From Actinomyces massiliensis 4401292 (GTDB lineage Bacteria > Actinomycetota > Actinomycetes > Actinomycetales > Actinomycetaceae): DNA of 64,000 bases. The notes beneath the pieces were generated by a model, which worked only from the letters and a program-made list of their open reading frames with translations, searched no databases and was not told the DNA's origin. The DNA lies in assembly GCF_000269805.1 (NCBI RefSeq), contig NZ_JH711483.1, positions 439,808-503,807 on the forward strand, in the 5' to 3' direction. Positions 50,900-60,659 of the stretch are shown piece after piece. The position numbers were made by a program, and so were the translations under genes. Numbering within the stretch: position 1 is the stretch's first letter; every line of letters begins with the position of its first letter.

Positions 50900-51409
50900 T
50901 CGCAAGATGATCGCCGCCCCGGCTCCGGCGAGCCCGGCGGTTCCGGCAGCCCAGACATTCCCGGCAGTCCCGGTAGCGCCGAGGCCGTCGGCGACCTCGG
51001 CGCTCTGGTCGGCTACCAGCTCAAACGAGCGCAGTCGGCATTGCGGACGCAGATGGATGAGGCCCTGCGGCCCATGGGGCTGACTGCTCCGCAGTACGCG
51101 TGTCTGGAGCTGCTGAGCCGTCACCCGGGCGCCTCGAACTCCGACCTCGCTCGCGGAGCATTCGTGACTCGTCAGAGCATGAACGCACTGCTCCGAGGCC
51201 TCACGCAGCGGGGGCTGGTGGCGCGTGCCAGCAGTGCGCCGAGCGGGCGGGCGCTGCCGGCTGCGCTGACCTCCGAGGGGGAGCGGCTTCTCCGTCGTGC
51301 CGAGCGCTGTGTTGGGGCCATCGAGCGGCGCATGGTCGCCGGTCTCACCGACGACCAGTGCGAGGCGCTGCGTCGGGCGCTGTCCCAATGCGCCGATGCC
51401 CTGCAGTGA
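50897..51409 (+). CDS. MarR-family transcriptional regulator
   Basis: A 170-aa regulator beginning with a disordered Gly/Pro/Ser-rich tail (about 1-35). The winged helix is LTAPQYACLELLSRHPGASNSDLARGAFVTRQSMNALLRGLTQRGLVARASSAPSGRALPAALTSEGERLL, with recognition helix TRQSMNALLRGL. Long terminal helices give the dimer interface. The ATG at 50897 lies inside an operator; there is no Shine-Dalgarno, so the transcript may be leaderless. It is divergent from the VOC gene, the likely target. Confidence 0.87.
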   Translation: MSQDDRRPGSGEPGGSGSPDIPGSPGSAEAVGDLGALVGYQLKRAQSALRTQMDEALRPMGLTAPQYACLELLSRHPGASNSDLARGAFVTRQSMNALLRGLTQRGLVARASSAPSGRALPAALTSEGERLLRRAERCVGAIERRMVAGLTDDQCEALRRALSQCADALQ

Positions 51410-51509
51410 GGGGTCGGACGGCGACCATCAGGAGCTCCCGGGAACTGTAGCCTCGGCGGAATCCCGATGCTGCCATGTCGCTGATTCGCTGAATCTCTGC
51501 ATGAAGTGA

Positions 51510-51629
51510 ACCGATCTCGACGCGGAACCGGACCGATCTCGACGCGGAACCGGACCGATCTCGACGCGGAACTGGACCGATCTCGACGCGGAACCGGACC
51601 GATCTCGGTGCGGAGTACGACCGATCTCG
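51510..51629 (-). repeat. 22-bp tandem repeat array, 6 units (marR-sucC)
   Basis: The longest array: minus-strand cores at 51510, 51532, 51554, 51576, 51598 and 51620 (10 bp each), terminal signature TTCA at the low end. Linkers GACGCGGAACCGG-like are nearly identical between units. It runs opposite to both flanking genes (marR and sucC are both on plus). The rest of the 51410-51837 gap holds decamer repeats (GAACTGCCA) near 51764-51790 before sucC. Confidence 0.92.
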
Positions 51630-51837
51630 GCGGGTGGACGGCGCGTACGTCCGACGCGTGGGCCCACTACCTCCGACGCGCAGGTCCGCCGGGATTGCGC
51701 GCGGCGGCGCGCTGGGACGTTAGGCTCAGCCGTGGAGGCGCTGGCGGTCGGCCCTGGTCGGCAGAACTGCCAGAACTGCCAGAATTGCCGGCGAACCGTC
51801 ATGAGCGGCTGGAGAACGATCCCGAGAGGACGAGCGC

Positions 51838-53067
51838 ATGGATCTGTACGAGTACCAGGCGCGGGAGCTTTTCCGCGATCACGGGGTGCCCGTGCTCGGC
51901 GGTGCGATTGCCACCACCCCCGCCCAGGCCCGTGAAGTGGCTGCGGAGCTGTTCAATGCCGGCTCGTCACTGGTCGTCGTCAAGGCCCAGGTCAAGACCG
52001 GCGGGCGCGGCAAGGCCGGCGGCGTCAAGCTCGCGCGCAGTGAGGCCGAGGCCGAGCAGCGCGCCTCCGAGATCCTCGGCATGGACATCAAGGGGCACAC
52101 GGTGCGCACCGTCCTGATCGCCGACGGCGCCGAGATCGACTCCGAATTCTACTTCTCCATCCTCCTGGACCGCGCTGAGCGTCGCTACCTCGCCATGTGC
52201 TCGCGCGAGGGCGGCATGGATATCGAGACTCTCGCCAAGGAGCGCCCCGAGGCGCTCGCCCGGGTCGCCATCGCCCCCCTGATCGGCCTGAGCGGCGATG
52301 TCGCTGCGAGCATCGTCGAGGCTGCGGGCTTCGAGCCCGGCTCCACCGCCGACCGGATCGCCGAGGTGATCACACGGCTGTGGGAGGTCTTCACCGCCGA
52401 GGACGCCACCCTCGTGGAGGTCAACCCCCTCGTGCTCACCACCGACGGCACCGTCCTGGCCCTGGACGGCAAGGTCACGCTCGATGACAACGCGGCGTTC
52501 CGTCACCCCGAGCACGCCGCTCTCAAGGACACGGCGGATGTCGACCCTCTCGAGGCCCGCGCCAAAGAGGTCGGCTTGAACTATGTCCGCCTGACCGGTG
52601 AAGTCGGTGTGCTCGGCAACGGGGCCGGACTGGTGATGTCCACCCTCGACGTGGTCGCCGGGGCCGGCGAGCGTCATGGCGGCATGCGACCGGCCAACTT
52701 CCTGGATCTGGGCGGCGGCTCGTCCGCACAGGTCATGGCCACCGGTCTGGAGACCGTCGCCTCGGATCCGCAGGTGCGCGCGATTCTCGTCAACGTCTTC
52801 GGCGGCATCACCTCCTGCGACACCGTCGCCCAGGGGATCGTCACCGCCGTCGGCTCCCTGGAGGACTTCGACAAGCCCATCGTCGTGCGTCTGGACGGCA
52901 ACAACGCCGAGCCGGCGCGCCGGATCCTCGCCGAGGCGGCTCTGCCGGGCGTCACCATCGTCGAGACCATGGACGGCGCCGCCGATGTCGTCACCGAAAT
53001 CGCCCACAGCGCCCAGAACGCCCAGAACGCCCACGGCGCCTATGACACCGACAGGCAGGGAGCCTGA
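51838..53067 (+). CDS. sucC: Succinyl-CoA synthetase (ADP-forming), beta subunit
   Basis: A 409-aa subunit with an ATP-grasp domain. It starts MDLYEYQARELFRDHGVPVL, has VVKAQVKTGGRGKAGGVKLA (nucleotide-binding loop), LVEVNPLVLTTDGTVLALDGKV (metal-binding Glu/Asn/Asp), and GNGAGLVMSTLDVV, GGSSAQVMATGLE and VNVFGGITSCDTVAQGI in the C-terminal CoA-ligase-like domain. It interconverts succinyl-CoA and succinate with ATP formation in the TCA pathway. sucD begins 3 nt later. The C-terminal Gln/Asn/Ala repeats (AQNAQNAHG) are a small lineage-specific tail. Confidence 0.97.
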   Translation: MDLYEYQARELFRDHGVPVLGGAIATTPAQAREVAAELFNAGSSLVVVKAQVKTGGRGKAGGVKLARSEAEAEQRASEILGMDIKGHTVRTVLIADGAEIDSEFYFSILLDRAERRYLAMCSREGGMDIETLAKERPEALARVAIAPLIGLSGDVAASIVEAAGFEPGSTADRIAEVITRLWEVFTAEDATLVEVNPLVLTTDGTVLALDGKVTLDDNAAFRHPEHAALKDTADVDPLEARAKEVGLNYVRLTGEVGVLGNGAGLVMSTLDVVAGAGERHGGMRPANFLDLGGGSSAQVMATGLETVASDPQVRAILVNVFGGITSCDTVAQGIVTAVGSLEDFDKPIVVRLDGNNAEPARRILAEAALPGVTIVETMDGAADVVTEIAHSAQNAQNAHGAYDTDRQGA

Positions 53068-53070
53068 GCC

Positions 53071-54021
53071 ATGAGCATCTTCCTCACCGAGAATGACCGC
53101 GTCATCGTCCAGGGCATGACCGGCTCCGAGGGCCGCAAGCACACTCGGCGCATGCTGTGCGCCGGCACGAAGGTCGTCGCCGGAGTCAACCCGCGCAAGG
53201 CCGGCACCGCCGTGGCCTTCGACGTGGCGCCCCTCGGTCCGGGCGCCGAATCCCTCGGCGTCACCGCCGGCACCGTCAAGGTCCCGGTCCACGGCACCGT
53301 GGCCGAGGCCAAGGAGGCGACCGGCGCCGAGGTCAGCGTCGTCTTCGTGCCGCCCGCCTTCGCCAAGGACGCCGTGGTGGAGGCCGTGGACGCGGACATG
53401 CGCCTCATCGTCATCATCACCGAGGGCATCCCCGTGGCCGATGCGACCTGGGCCCGCGCCTACGCCGCCGAGCACGGTGCGCAGATCATCGGCCCGAACT
53501 GTCCGGGGATCATCTCTCCGGCCAAGTCCAACGTGGGCATCACTCCGCCCGACATCACCGGTCCCGGACCCATCGGTCTGGTTTCGAAATCAGGCACGCT
53601 GACCTATCAGCTCATGCACGAGATGCGCGATCTCGGATTCACCACGTGCATCGGCATCGGCGGCGATCCCGTGATCGGCACGACCCACATTGATGCTCTG
53701 GCGGCCTTCGAGGCGGATCCCGACACTGAGCTGGTCGTCATGATCGGTGAGATCGGGGGAGACGCCGAGGAGCGCGCCGCCGCCTACATCCAGTCCTCCA
53801 TGACCAAGCCCGTGGTCGCCTACGTCGCCGGTTTCACCGCCCCGGAGGGCAAGACCATGGGGCATGCCGGCGCCATCGTCTCCGGGTCCTCCGGAACCGC
53901 CCAGGCCAAGAAGGCAGCTCTGGAGGCTGCGGGCGTGCATGTGGGGCGCACGCCCAATGAGACCGCGGCTCTCGCCCGTGAGCTGCACCGAGAGGTCGCC
54001 GGCGCGGCGGGGCAGATGTGA
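53071..54021 (+). CDS. sucD: Succinyl-CoA synthetase, alpha subunit
   Basis: A 316-aa subunit. The CoA-binding Rossmann domain begins [28 protein letters not shown]; then [17 protein letters not shown]; the active-site His is in [21 protein letters not shown]. It is the phosphohistidine subunit partner of SucC. The following DUF6350 gene overlaps by 4 nt (GTGA), so the three genes are one operon. Confidence 0.97.
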   Translation: MSIFLTENDRVIVQGMTGSEGRKHTRRMLCAGTKVVAGVNPRKAGTAVAFDVAPLGPGAESLGVTAGTVKVPVHGTVAEAKEATGAEVSVVFVPPAFAKDAVVEAVDADMRLIVIITEGIPVADATWARAYAAEHGAQIIGPNCPGIISPAKSNVGITPPDITGPGPIGLVSKSGTLTYQLMHEMRDLGFTTCIGIGGDPVIGTTHIDALAAFEADPDTELVVMIGEIGGDAEERAAAYIQSSMTKPVVAYVAGFTAPEGKTMGHAGAIVSGSSGTAQAKKAALEAAGVHVGRTPNETAALARELHREVAGAAGQM

Positions 54022-55676
54022 GCGCGGGGGACGGTCAGGCGCGACGGGGCCGAGTGGTCTCGGACGCCGATGAACTCACCCGTGCAGGCGGGCTTCGCCG
54101 TGTGGTGCCCGCCGACTGGCCCTTCGCCGTGCGCACAGGCATCGAATCGGTACTGGCGGGCTGGCTGCTCGTCGTCGTTCCCACGCTCGCCGTCTTCGCC
54201 TCCACCTCCTCCATGGACGCCGCCGCAGCGCTGTCCGCGGGCACCGCTCTGCGCGCCGGCACCGGCCTGTGGGGCCTAGGACTGGGCGGGGTGTGGGGGA
54301 GCGCCTCGAGCTCCGATGGCGCCGTCGGCCTGCCGCTGCTGGGACTGACGATCCTTCAGGCGCTCATCATCCGATGGTCGGTGCGCCGCTCACGACTGGC
54401 GCGCCCGCTGTCGGGCGTGTGGACCGTTCTGACCGCGATGGCGATCGGGGCCGTCATCGTCGTCGCCTCGGGCCCGGCCGGTTCACGCATGTGGACGGCG
54501 GTACTGGGGCTCGGAGCGCTGACGGCGCTCATCGTCTTCGGTCACCTTCAGCATCGCGATCGGGGCATGCCGGGCGTGGAGCGCTGGTGGGCGCGCCGTC
54601 CGCGGTGGGCGGATCCGGCTCTCGCCCTGGTGCGCGGTACAGCCCTCGCCATGGCGGGACTGGTCGCCGTCGTCGCCCTGGTCGCCGTCGTCATGGGCGC
54701 CGGACGCGTCGGACGCCTTCATGATGCGCTGTCCGCCGGCGGGATCACGGCATCTCTCGGGCTGGTCCTGCTGCAAGCCGGATGGGTTCCGACCATGCTC
54801 GTATGGGCACTGTCGTGGCTGGCCGGCCCCGGCTTCACAGTGGGAACGGGCAGCCTTTTCTCTCCGGACGTCGTGATGGCCGATGCCGTTCCCTCCATGC
54901 CGCTGCTGGGGCTGCTGCCCACCGCGCCCCTGGGGACTGCGGGCGTCTACCTGCCCATGGTCATCACGCTGGTCGCCGTGGGGGCCGCCTGGCACCGGCG
55001 CCGTGAGCTCATCGAGTTGGAGCTCCTGGAGTCTCTCCTGGCCGCCGTCGCCGCAACCATCATCATCACGCTCGGCTGCCTGATCCTGTCCCTGGGGGCG
55101 TCCGGGCCGATCGGCCCCGGCAGAATGGCCGAGGTCGGCCCGTACTCGGCGTACCTGTGCGTCTTCATCGCCCTGGAGGTCGGGATCGGATTCATCGTCG
55201 TGGCGGTTCTGACCCATCCCACCACTCGTCGGTTGACCACTCGTGGACTGGCGGCGACCGCTGATGCCTCCAGCGCCTCTGCCCAGAGCATGCGCGACCG
55301 TCTGGGAGCCGCTGCCAAGGCGGCTCAGGGACGGCGCGCCTCCACCGACGAGGCGCGCCGGGCTCGCGGCAATCCGGACGAGGGCGGGGGCGCCGAGCCG
55401 GCCGCACCCGAGGAGCGCGGTCGCACGGCGCCGGCGGACGCCGCTCCACAGCGCCGGACGCGGGCGGCGACTGCGCCGTCGGACCGGGATGAGACCGCGG
55501 CGGTGGGGCGATCGGCGCCCCGCCGCGAGAGCGCCGAGCCGGCAACCGCGCCCGAACCCGGGAGGACCCCCGCTGTCAAACGCACTGCCTCCGGGCGGAG
55601 CCCTTTCGCCGGTTGGCGCGAGCGGGCCGCGCAGACCTCGGAAAGCGCCGATTCCGGGGCCGAGGGCGAGGACTGA
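54018..55676 (+). CDS. DUF6350 family membrane protein
   Basis: A 552-aa integral membrane protein with about nine hydrophobic helices in the first 400 residues. A disordered Ala/Arg/Pro/Glu-rich cytoplasmic tail fills about 400-552. It fits the DUF6350 family that in actinobacteria regularly lies between sucD and the purN-purH genes; function is unknown. The overlapping GTG start implies coupling to sucD. In the tail, repeated RxxAxTAP(S/D)R-like segments suggest nothing specific. Confidence 0.82.
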   Translation: MSAGDGQARRGRVVSDADELTRAGGLRRVVPADWPFAVRTGIESVLAGWLLVVVPTLAVFASTSSMDAAAALSAGTALRAGTGLWGLGLGGVWGSASSSDGAVGLPLLGLTILQALIIRWSVRRSRLARPLSGVWTVLTAMAIGAVIVVASGPAGSRMWTAVLGLGALTALIVFGHLQHRDRGMPGVERWWARRPRWADPALALVRGTALAMAGLVAVVALVAVVMGAGRVGRLHDALSAGGITASLGLVLLQAGWVPTMLVWALSWLAGPGFTVGTGSLFSPDVVMADAVPSMPLLGLLPTAPLGTAGVYLPMVITLVAVGAAWHRRRELIELELLESLLAAVAATIIITLGCLILSLGASGPIGPGRMAEVGPYSAYLCVFIALEVGIGFIVVAVLTHPTTRRLTTRGLAATADASSASAQSMRDRLGAAAKAAQGRRASTDEARRARGNPDEGGGAEPAAPEERGRTAPADAAPQRRTRAATAPSDRDETAAVGRSAPRRESAEPATAPEPGRTPAVKRTASGRSPFAGWRERAAQTSESADSGAEGED

Positions 55677-55765
55677 AGCAACCCCAACAACTCCCGTCAA
55701 CTCCGGCAACTCCGGGAACTTGGCAACTCTGTAATCACTGCATAATCACTGCATTGTGAGCACTG

Positions 55766-57691
55766 ATGACCTCATCAACTCCACTGACCTCATCTGAACG
55801 CATCCACGGCCGCACCGCAGAGGAATGGGCCGGGGCCCTGCCGCTGCTGAAGCCGCTGACCGCGATGACCGAGACCAGCTGGTTCAATCCCGACATCCGC
55901 GGCGCCGCCGAGGGCCTCGCCGACGTCGGGCTCGCCCGGGCCGACATCGAGGACGCCGCGGCGCGTCTGAAGCGCTTCGCGCCGTATCTGGCCGCCGTCT
56001 TCCCCGATACGCGTGCAACCCTGGGCATCCTGGAGTCGCCGCTCGTCGCAATCCCCTCGATGCAGGCCGATATGGAGCGCGACTGCGGCCATGCCGTTGC
56101 CGGTCGCCTCTGGCTCAAGCTCGACTCCGAGCTGCCGATCTCCGGATCGATCAAGGCCCGGGGCGGGATCTACGAGGTGCTCAAGCATGCCGAGGACCTC
56201 GCCGTCTCGGCGGGCCTGATCGGCTATGACGACGACTACGCGGTCCTGGCCGGGCCGGAGGCCGCAGACTTCTTCTCGGGATACTCGGTCGCCGTGGGCT
56301 CCACCGGGAATCTCGGGCTGTCGATCGGCGTGATGAGCGCCGAACTGGGTTTCAGGGCCGTCGTCCACATGTCCGCCGATGCGCGGCAGTGGAAGAAGGA
56401 CATGCTGCGAGCCCACGGCGTCGAGGTGGTCGAGCACGCGTCGGACTACTCCGAGGCCGTCAGGCGGGGGCGCGCACAGGCGGAGGACGACCCGACCTGC
56501 TTCTTCATCGACGATGAGAATTCCCGCAACCTGTTCCTCGGCTACTCCGTGGCCGCCCACCGGCTCGCCGGGCAGCTCCAGGCCCTCGATATCACGGTCG
56601 ACGAGCGGCACCCCCTTCTCGTCCACCTGCCCTGCGGGGTCGGCGGCGGCCCGGGCGGGGTCGCCTTCGGCCTCAAGGTCGAGTTCGGCGATGCGGTCCG
56701 GGTGGTCTTCGCCGAGCCGACGCACTGCCCGTCGATGTTCCTGGGCGTCTACACGGGTCTCCACAGCGCCATGAGCGTGCAGGACTTCGGCATCGATAAC
56801 GTCACTGCTGCGGATGGGCTCGCCTGCGGACGCCCTTCGGGCTTCGTCGGTCGGGCCATGCAGCACCTCATCGATGGCTTCGTCACCGTCGATGACGATC
56901 ACCTCTACACCCTGCTGGCGCAGTTGCACGAGGCCGAGGGGATCGACGTCGAGCCCTCCGCGACAGCCGGCCTCCTGGGACCCGTGCGCGTGGCCGAGGA
57001 CGCGGACTACCGGGCGCGTCTCGGCCTGGACGATCGGACCCTCGAGCGCGCCACCCATATCGTCTGGGCTACCGGCGGCAGCATGGTGCCACGACCTGAG
57101 ATGAGCGAGTACGTGCGCAGAGGTCAAGAACTGCTCCGGGCGGCTCGTCGGGCGGGGTGCCTCATGTCAAGGTGCCCGCGAAGTGTCTTCGGTGCCTCAT
57201 GTAGGAATGCCCGCCAGGTTGAGGGGTGGTTAGGAGGCTTTCCTGACTCGTACGCCTTTGTGGACGTCGGGCAGGATGCTTGGGATCTGGGCGAGGTAGA
57301 GCTGGTCGGTCTTGTCCTTGGCCAGGCGGATGAGAACGTCCTGGAGCTCGATGATGCGGCGGGTGATAGAGGCGGGGTTGAGCTGGTTGCGGTACGAGAC
57401 CAGGTCAGTCTTCTGGGCCTTGGTCAGGGCGCTGGTGTCCAGCAGCCGGTCCAATGGGGTACGAGGAGCGTCGTAGAGGCGCTTGCGCCTGCCGGCCTTA
57501 TCGGTGCCCCATCCGATGGGCTTGCGGGTGGGGGTCAGGAAGTTGAGCTTGACGTTGACCTGCTCCCAGAGACGGCCCAAGACCTCGCGCTCCTCGCTGG
57601 TGTCGTAGCGGTAGTAGAAGGCGTAGCGGCGCACCAGGTGGTTGTTCTTCGACTCGATGGTGGCCTGGTCGTTCTTCCTGTAGGGGCGTGA
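55766..57691 (+). CDS. dsdA: D-serine ammonia-lyase, 3' end disrupted by an IS
   Basis: A PLP enzyme deaminating D-serine to pyruvate. Residues 1-460 are Dsd[17 protein letters not shown], the PLP-Lys motif [22 protein letters not shown], phosphate-binding [11 protein letters not shown], and the family's closing [22 protein letters not shown]. At about 57143-57156 the frame enters an insertion sequence and continues antisense to its transposase to a stop at 57689-57691, adding about 180 foreign residues. Across the IS, the frame resumes and ends TAG at 58608-58610, reconstructing a 471-aa original protein ending LLRAARRGAEPRKRSG. The catalytic body is intact, so the fused product may still work or misfold. 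Confidence 0.88.
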   Translation: MTSSTPLTSSERIHGRTAEEWAGALPLLKPLTAMTETSWFNPDIRGAAEGLADVGLARADIEDAAARLKRFAPYLAAVFPDTRATLGILESPLVAIPSMQADMERDCGHAVAGRLWLKLDSELPISGSIKARGGIYEVLKHAEDLAVSAGLIGYDDDYAVLAGPEAADFFSGYSVAVGSTGNLGLSIGVMSAELGFRAVVHMSADARQWKKDMLRAHGVEVVEHASDYSEAVRRGRAQAEDDPTCFFIDDENSRNLFLGYSVAAHRLAGQLQALDITVDERHPLLVHLPCGVGGGPGGVAFGLKVEFGDAVRVVFAEPTHCPSMFLGVYTGLHSAMSVQDFGIDNVTAADGLACGRPSGFVGRAMQHLIDGFVTVDDDHLYTLLAQLHEAEGIDVEPSATAGLLGPVRVAEDADYRARLGLDDRTLERATHIVWATGGSMVPRPEMSEYVRRGQELLRAARRAGCLMSRCPRSVFGASCRNARQVEGWLGGFPDSYAFVDVGQDAWDLGEVELVGLVLGQADENVLELDDAAGDRGGVELVAVRDQVSLLGLGQGAGVQQPVQWGTRSVVEALAPAGLIGAPSDGLAGGGQEVELDVDLLPETAQDLALLAGVVAVVEGVAAHQVVVLRLDGGLVVLPVGA

Positions 57692-58572
57692 GCGGGTGAA
57701 GTAGATGTCCAGGTCCCCGGCCCAGCGCACCACGCTGTGGTTGATGAACTCTGAGCCGTTATCGAAGTCCATGCCCAAAACGGGGAACGGGACGCATCCC
57801 ACGGCGGCGTCCAGGGCGGAGATGATGTGCTTCTCAGCGTTGTTTCGGATTGAGCGAGTGAAGGTCCACCCCGTGAGCACGTCTGTCATGTTCACAGTCC
57901 GGGTGAACTCTCCTTTGAGGGTCGGCCCGCAGTGGGCGACGGTGTCGACCTCGAAGAACCCAGGCTCAGCCTCGATCTCGTCACCAGCCTTGCGGATCTT
58001 GATGGAGCTGCGCAGCAACGGACCGGCCTTGGTCGTCGACTTGCCCCGCAGCTGCTCGGTAGCCCGCACCGGGGCGAGGTAGCGGTCAATGGTCGCCGCG
58101 CTCATGGCCACCAGCTCGTCTCTGACGGCTGGGGTGTAGCGCGGCTCGTCGTCGAGCTCACCGCTCGCCTCCAGCAGGTCCAGCAGCAGCGGCATGGACT
58201 CCTTGAGGTACTTGCCGCACTGCCCGCCGCTGGCGGCCCACACTCGCTGGAGCACCTTCAAGGCGTCGTAGGAGTACCTGCGGGCTCTAGCCCTGCGCTC
58301 CGCCGACTTTCGGCGACCCGGTGGGCGCCTGGCTGCGGCCACCAGGCGTCGGCGCGCGTTGTCCCGACTCCAGCCAGTGACTGCGCAGACCTCATCAAGG
58401 ATCCGTCCCTTGTCCTTCTTCGACGCCCTGGTGTACACCCTGGCGTACTTTCCCGTGATCTCGGCCCTGGCCCGCATCGACAACCCACTTCCCATGCCCA
58501 CCACGGTCCACGAGCTTCGCGGGCAGTCCTACATGAGGCACCGACCCTCTTACGCGGGCATCCTTCATGAGT
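57156..58572 (-). mobile_element. Insertion sequence with doubled terminal inverted repeats
   Basis: About 1.4 kb. Each end carries two copies of a GGTGCCTCATGTAGGA-TGCCCGC-like motif: left outer 57156-57180 and inner 57191-57215; right inner 58519-58542 and outer about 58554-58572, inverted. The inner copies match almost perfectly; the outer pair is more diverged. CTCGTCG flanks both sides (57144-57150 and 58573-58579), a possible target duplication, though 5-8 extra bases separate the left copy from the repeat. One transposase gene fills the element. It is inserted at the dsdA 3' end. Confidence 0.85.
57230..58504 (-). CDS. IS transposase with rve/DDE integrase core
   Basis: A 424-aa transposase. 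The N-terminal HTH region reads [39 protein letters not shown] (about 16-54). The DDE integrase core has [28 protein letters not shown] (first D), [19 protein letters not shown] (second D) and [26 protein letters not shown] (E). This resembles the integrase-core transposases of the ISNCY/IS1202-like type; the exact IS group needs database comparison. The frame is full length with no lesion, so the element may be active. The GTG start is tentative; an ATG three codons in is an alternative. Confidence 0.9.
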   Translation of the reverse strand: MVGMGSGLSMRARAEITGKYARVYTRASKKDKGRILDEVCAVTGWSRDNARRRLVAAARRPPGRRKSAERRARARRYSYDALKVLQRVWAASGGQCGKYLKESMPLLLDLLEASGELDDEPRYTPAVRDELVAMSAATIDRYLAPVRATEQLRGKSTTKAGPLLRSSIKIRKAGDEIEAEPGFFEVDTVAHCGPTLKGEFTRTVNMTDVLTGWTFTRSIRNNAEKHIISALDAAVGCVPFPVLGMDFDNGSEFINHSVVRWAGDLDIYFTRSRPYRKNDQATIESKNNHLVRRYAFYYRYDTSEEREVLGRLWEQVNVKLNFLTPTRKPIGWGTDKAGRRKRLYDAPRTPLDRLLDTSALTKAQKTDLVSYRNQLNPASITRRIIELQDVLIRLAKDKTDQLYLAQIPSILPDVHKGVRVRKAS

Positions 58573-58617
58573 CTCGTCGCGGGGCTGAGCCGAGAAAACG
58601 GAGCGGTTAGACTGGGG

Positions 58618-58706
58618 TCGGCCGCGACTGGCGAGGGTGGGTCACCACCGGGGAGCGGTCACCGATCATGAGCAGGGGACGTCGCCCGCCTGGGCGTCCC
58701 CGGACC
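58618..58706 (+). ncRNA. ZTP (pfl) riboswitch upstream of purH
   Basis: The leader has the ZTP-aptamer signature: CGCGACTGGCG at the 5' side, GGGTCACCACCGGGGAGCG in the middle, then, after a variable linker, CCCGCCTGGGC forming the pseudoknot. A GGGGACG/CGTCCCC helix closes the 3' domain. It lies directly before the purH start (58726). These aptamers sense ZTP/ZMP, which accumulate when 10-formyl-THF is short, and switch on purine and one-carbon genes. A -10 hexamer TAGACT at 58608-58613 would start transcription just before it. Confidence 0.85.
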
Positions 58707-58725
58707 GATCGAACCAGGAGCGCCT

Positions 58726-60495
58726 GTGGCCAAGCAGCCCGAGTCCGCCGTCCCCACCCAGCACGTCCCCACGGAGGGGCTGATCAGCCCGGAGCGGGTA
58801 CCCGTGCGCCGGGCCCTGATCTCCGTCTACGACAAGACCGGTCTGACCGACCTGGCCGCCGCCCTCGTCGAGGCCGGTGTCGAGATCCTGTCCACGGGCT
58901 CCACCGCCGCCACGATCGCCGGTGCGGGTCTGCCGGTGGCGCGGGTCGAGGACGTCACCGGATTCCCCGAATGCCTCGAAGGGCGGGTCAAGTCCCTCCA
59001 CCCCGCCATCCACGCCGGTATCCTCGCCGACCGTCGCAAGACAGCGCACATGAGCCGGCTGGCGGAACTGGATATCGCCCCGATCGACCTGGTGGTGGTC
59101 AACCTCTACCCCTTCTCCGACACTGTCGCCTCGGGCGCCCCCTTCGACGCCTGCATCGAGCAGATCGACATCGGCGGGCCCGCCATGGTGCGAGCTGCCG
59201 CCAAGAACCATCCCGGTGTCGCCGTCGTCACCGATCCCGCCGTCTACGACGAGGCCGCTGCAGCCGTGCGCTCCGGAGGCTTCACCCTGGCCCAGCGCCG
59301 GGCTCTGGCCGCCCGGGCCTTCGCGCATACGGCGGCCTACGACGCCGCCGTCGCCACGTGGCTGGCCGAGCAGGTTGAACAGGTCGAGAACGACGCAGCA
59401 GACTCCGCTGCGGGGGCCGGAGCCTCCATCTCCGCTCCGCCCGCCTATGTCGGCGTGGGCTACGAGCGCCTCGCGAGCCTGCGCTACGGGGAGAATCCGC
59501 ACCAGGCCGCGGCCGTCTACCGCATCCCTGGCGAGAGCGGGGGAGTGGCCGGAGCCCGCCAACTGCATGGCAAGGCCATGAGCTACAACAACTACACCGA
59601 CACCGATGCCGCGCTCCGGGCCGCCTACGATCATGGCGATGCCGTCACGGTGGCGGTCGTCAAGCACGCCAACCCCTGCGGTATCGCCGTCTCCGCCGCC
59701 GGCGATGCCGCCGAGGCCCATCGCCGGGCTCACGCCTGCGACCCCGTCTCCGCCTACGGCGGCGTCATCGCCACCAACACCACCGTCACCGCCGCGATGG
59801 CCCGGCAGATCAAGCCGATATTCACCGAGGTCGTCGCCGCCCCCGCCTTCGCCGAGGAGGCCCTGGAGATCCTGTCTGCCAAGAAGAACCTGCGCCTGCT
59901 CGTGGTCTCGCCGCCGAGGCGCGAGGGCTATGAGATCAAGCAGGTCTCCGGCGGCGCCGTCATCCAGCAGCGCGACTCCTACCAGGCCGGTGACGCCGAC
60001 CCGTCGACCTGGCGGCTCGTGGCCGGCCGGGCGGCCGATGAGACGACTCTCGCCGACCTGCGCTTCGCCTGGGAGGCCGTCCGCTCGGTGCGCTCCAACG
60101 CCATTCTGCTGGCCAAGGACGGCGCGACCGTGGGGGTCGGCATGGGGCAGGTCAATCGCGTCGACTCCTGCCGATTGGCCGTCGAGCGCGCCAATACTCT
60201 CGGCGCGCGATCCACCGGCGATGCAGCCGCCTCGGACGCGACGGCGAAGGGCGCCGTGGGCGGCGGCGACGCCGCTGACATCCTCCAGGCCGCGCCGCCC
60301 GAGCGCGCTCGCGGCGCAGTGGCCGCCTCCGACGCCTTCTTCCCCTTCGCCGATGGCCTCCAGGTCCTCGTCGACGCCGGTGTCACCGCTGTCGTCCAGC
60401 CCGGTGGATCCATCCGCGATGATGAGGTCATCGCCGCCGCCCAGGCGGCGGGCGTCACCATGTACCTCACCGGTGCCCGTCACTTCGCCCACTGA
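58726..60495 (+). CDS. purH: Bifunctional AICAR transformylase/IMP cyclohydrolase
   Basis: It performs the last two steps of IMP synthesis. At 589 aa it is longer than usual (about 520) because of Ala/Gly/Asp-rich insertions, notably about 495-525 ([19 protein letters not shown]). The N-terminal MGS-like cyclohydrolase domain has [32 protein letters not shown] and [15 protein letters not shown]. The transformylase domain has [31 protein letters not shown] (catalytic Lys-His), and [12 protein letters not shown]...[18 protein letters not shown]. The GTG follows AGGAGCGCCT. The purN gene often found just upstream in actinobacteria is missing here. Confidence 0.96.
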   Translation: MAKQPESAVPTQHVPTEGLISPERVPVRRALISVYDKTGLTDLAAALVEAGVEILSTGSTAATIAGAGLPVARVEDVTGFPECLEGRVKSLHPAIHAGILADRRKTAHMSRLAELDIAPIDLVVVNLYPFSDTVASGAPFDACIEQIDIGGPAMVRAAAKNHPGVAVVTDPAVYDEAAAAVRSGGFTLAQRRALAARAFAHTAAYDAAVATWLAEQVEQVENDAADSAAGAGASISAPPAYVGVGYERLASLRYGENPHQAAAVYRIPGESGGVAGARQLHGKAMSYNNYTDTDAALRAAYDHGDAVTVAVVKHANPCGIAVSAAGDAAEAHRRAHACDPVSAYGGVIATNTTVTAAMARQIKPIFTEVVAAPAFAEEALEILSAKKNLRLLVVSPPRREGYEIKQVSGGAVIQQRDSYQAGDADPSTWRLVAGRAADETTLADLRFAWEAVRSVRSNAILLAKDGATVGVGMGQVNRVDSCRLAVERANTLGARSTGDAAASDATAKGAVGGGDAADILQAAPPERARGAVAASDAFFPFADGLQVLVDAGVTAVVQPGGSIRDDEVIAAAQAAGVTMYLTGARHFAH

Positions 60496-60659
60496 CGCCG
60501 CGTCCGCAGCGGCGAAGCAGTCGCACCGGCTGATCGCCGTCGTCCCGCGGCTACGCCTGCCGTTCTGCTCTGCCCCTGTTTTTCTCGTGCGCCTACTGCG
60601 GCTCTTGCGGTCTTCGACGATGCTTCGACGATGCCGGATCCGCAGTATCGACGACTACG

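Noticed and set aside
4643-51629. 22-bp repeats as CRISPR arrays
   Set aside because: The conserved part is only 10 bp and the 'spacers' are 12 bp and similar to each other; no cas gene is present. Size and sequence do not fit CRISPR.
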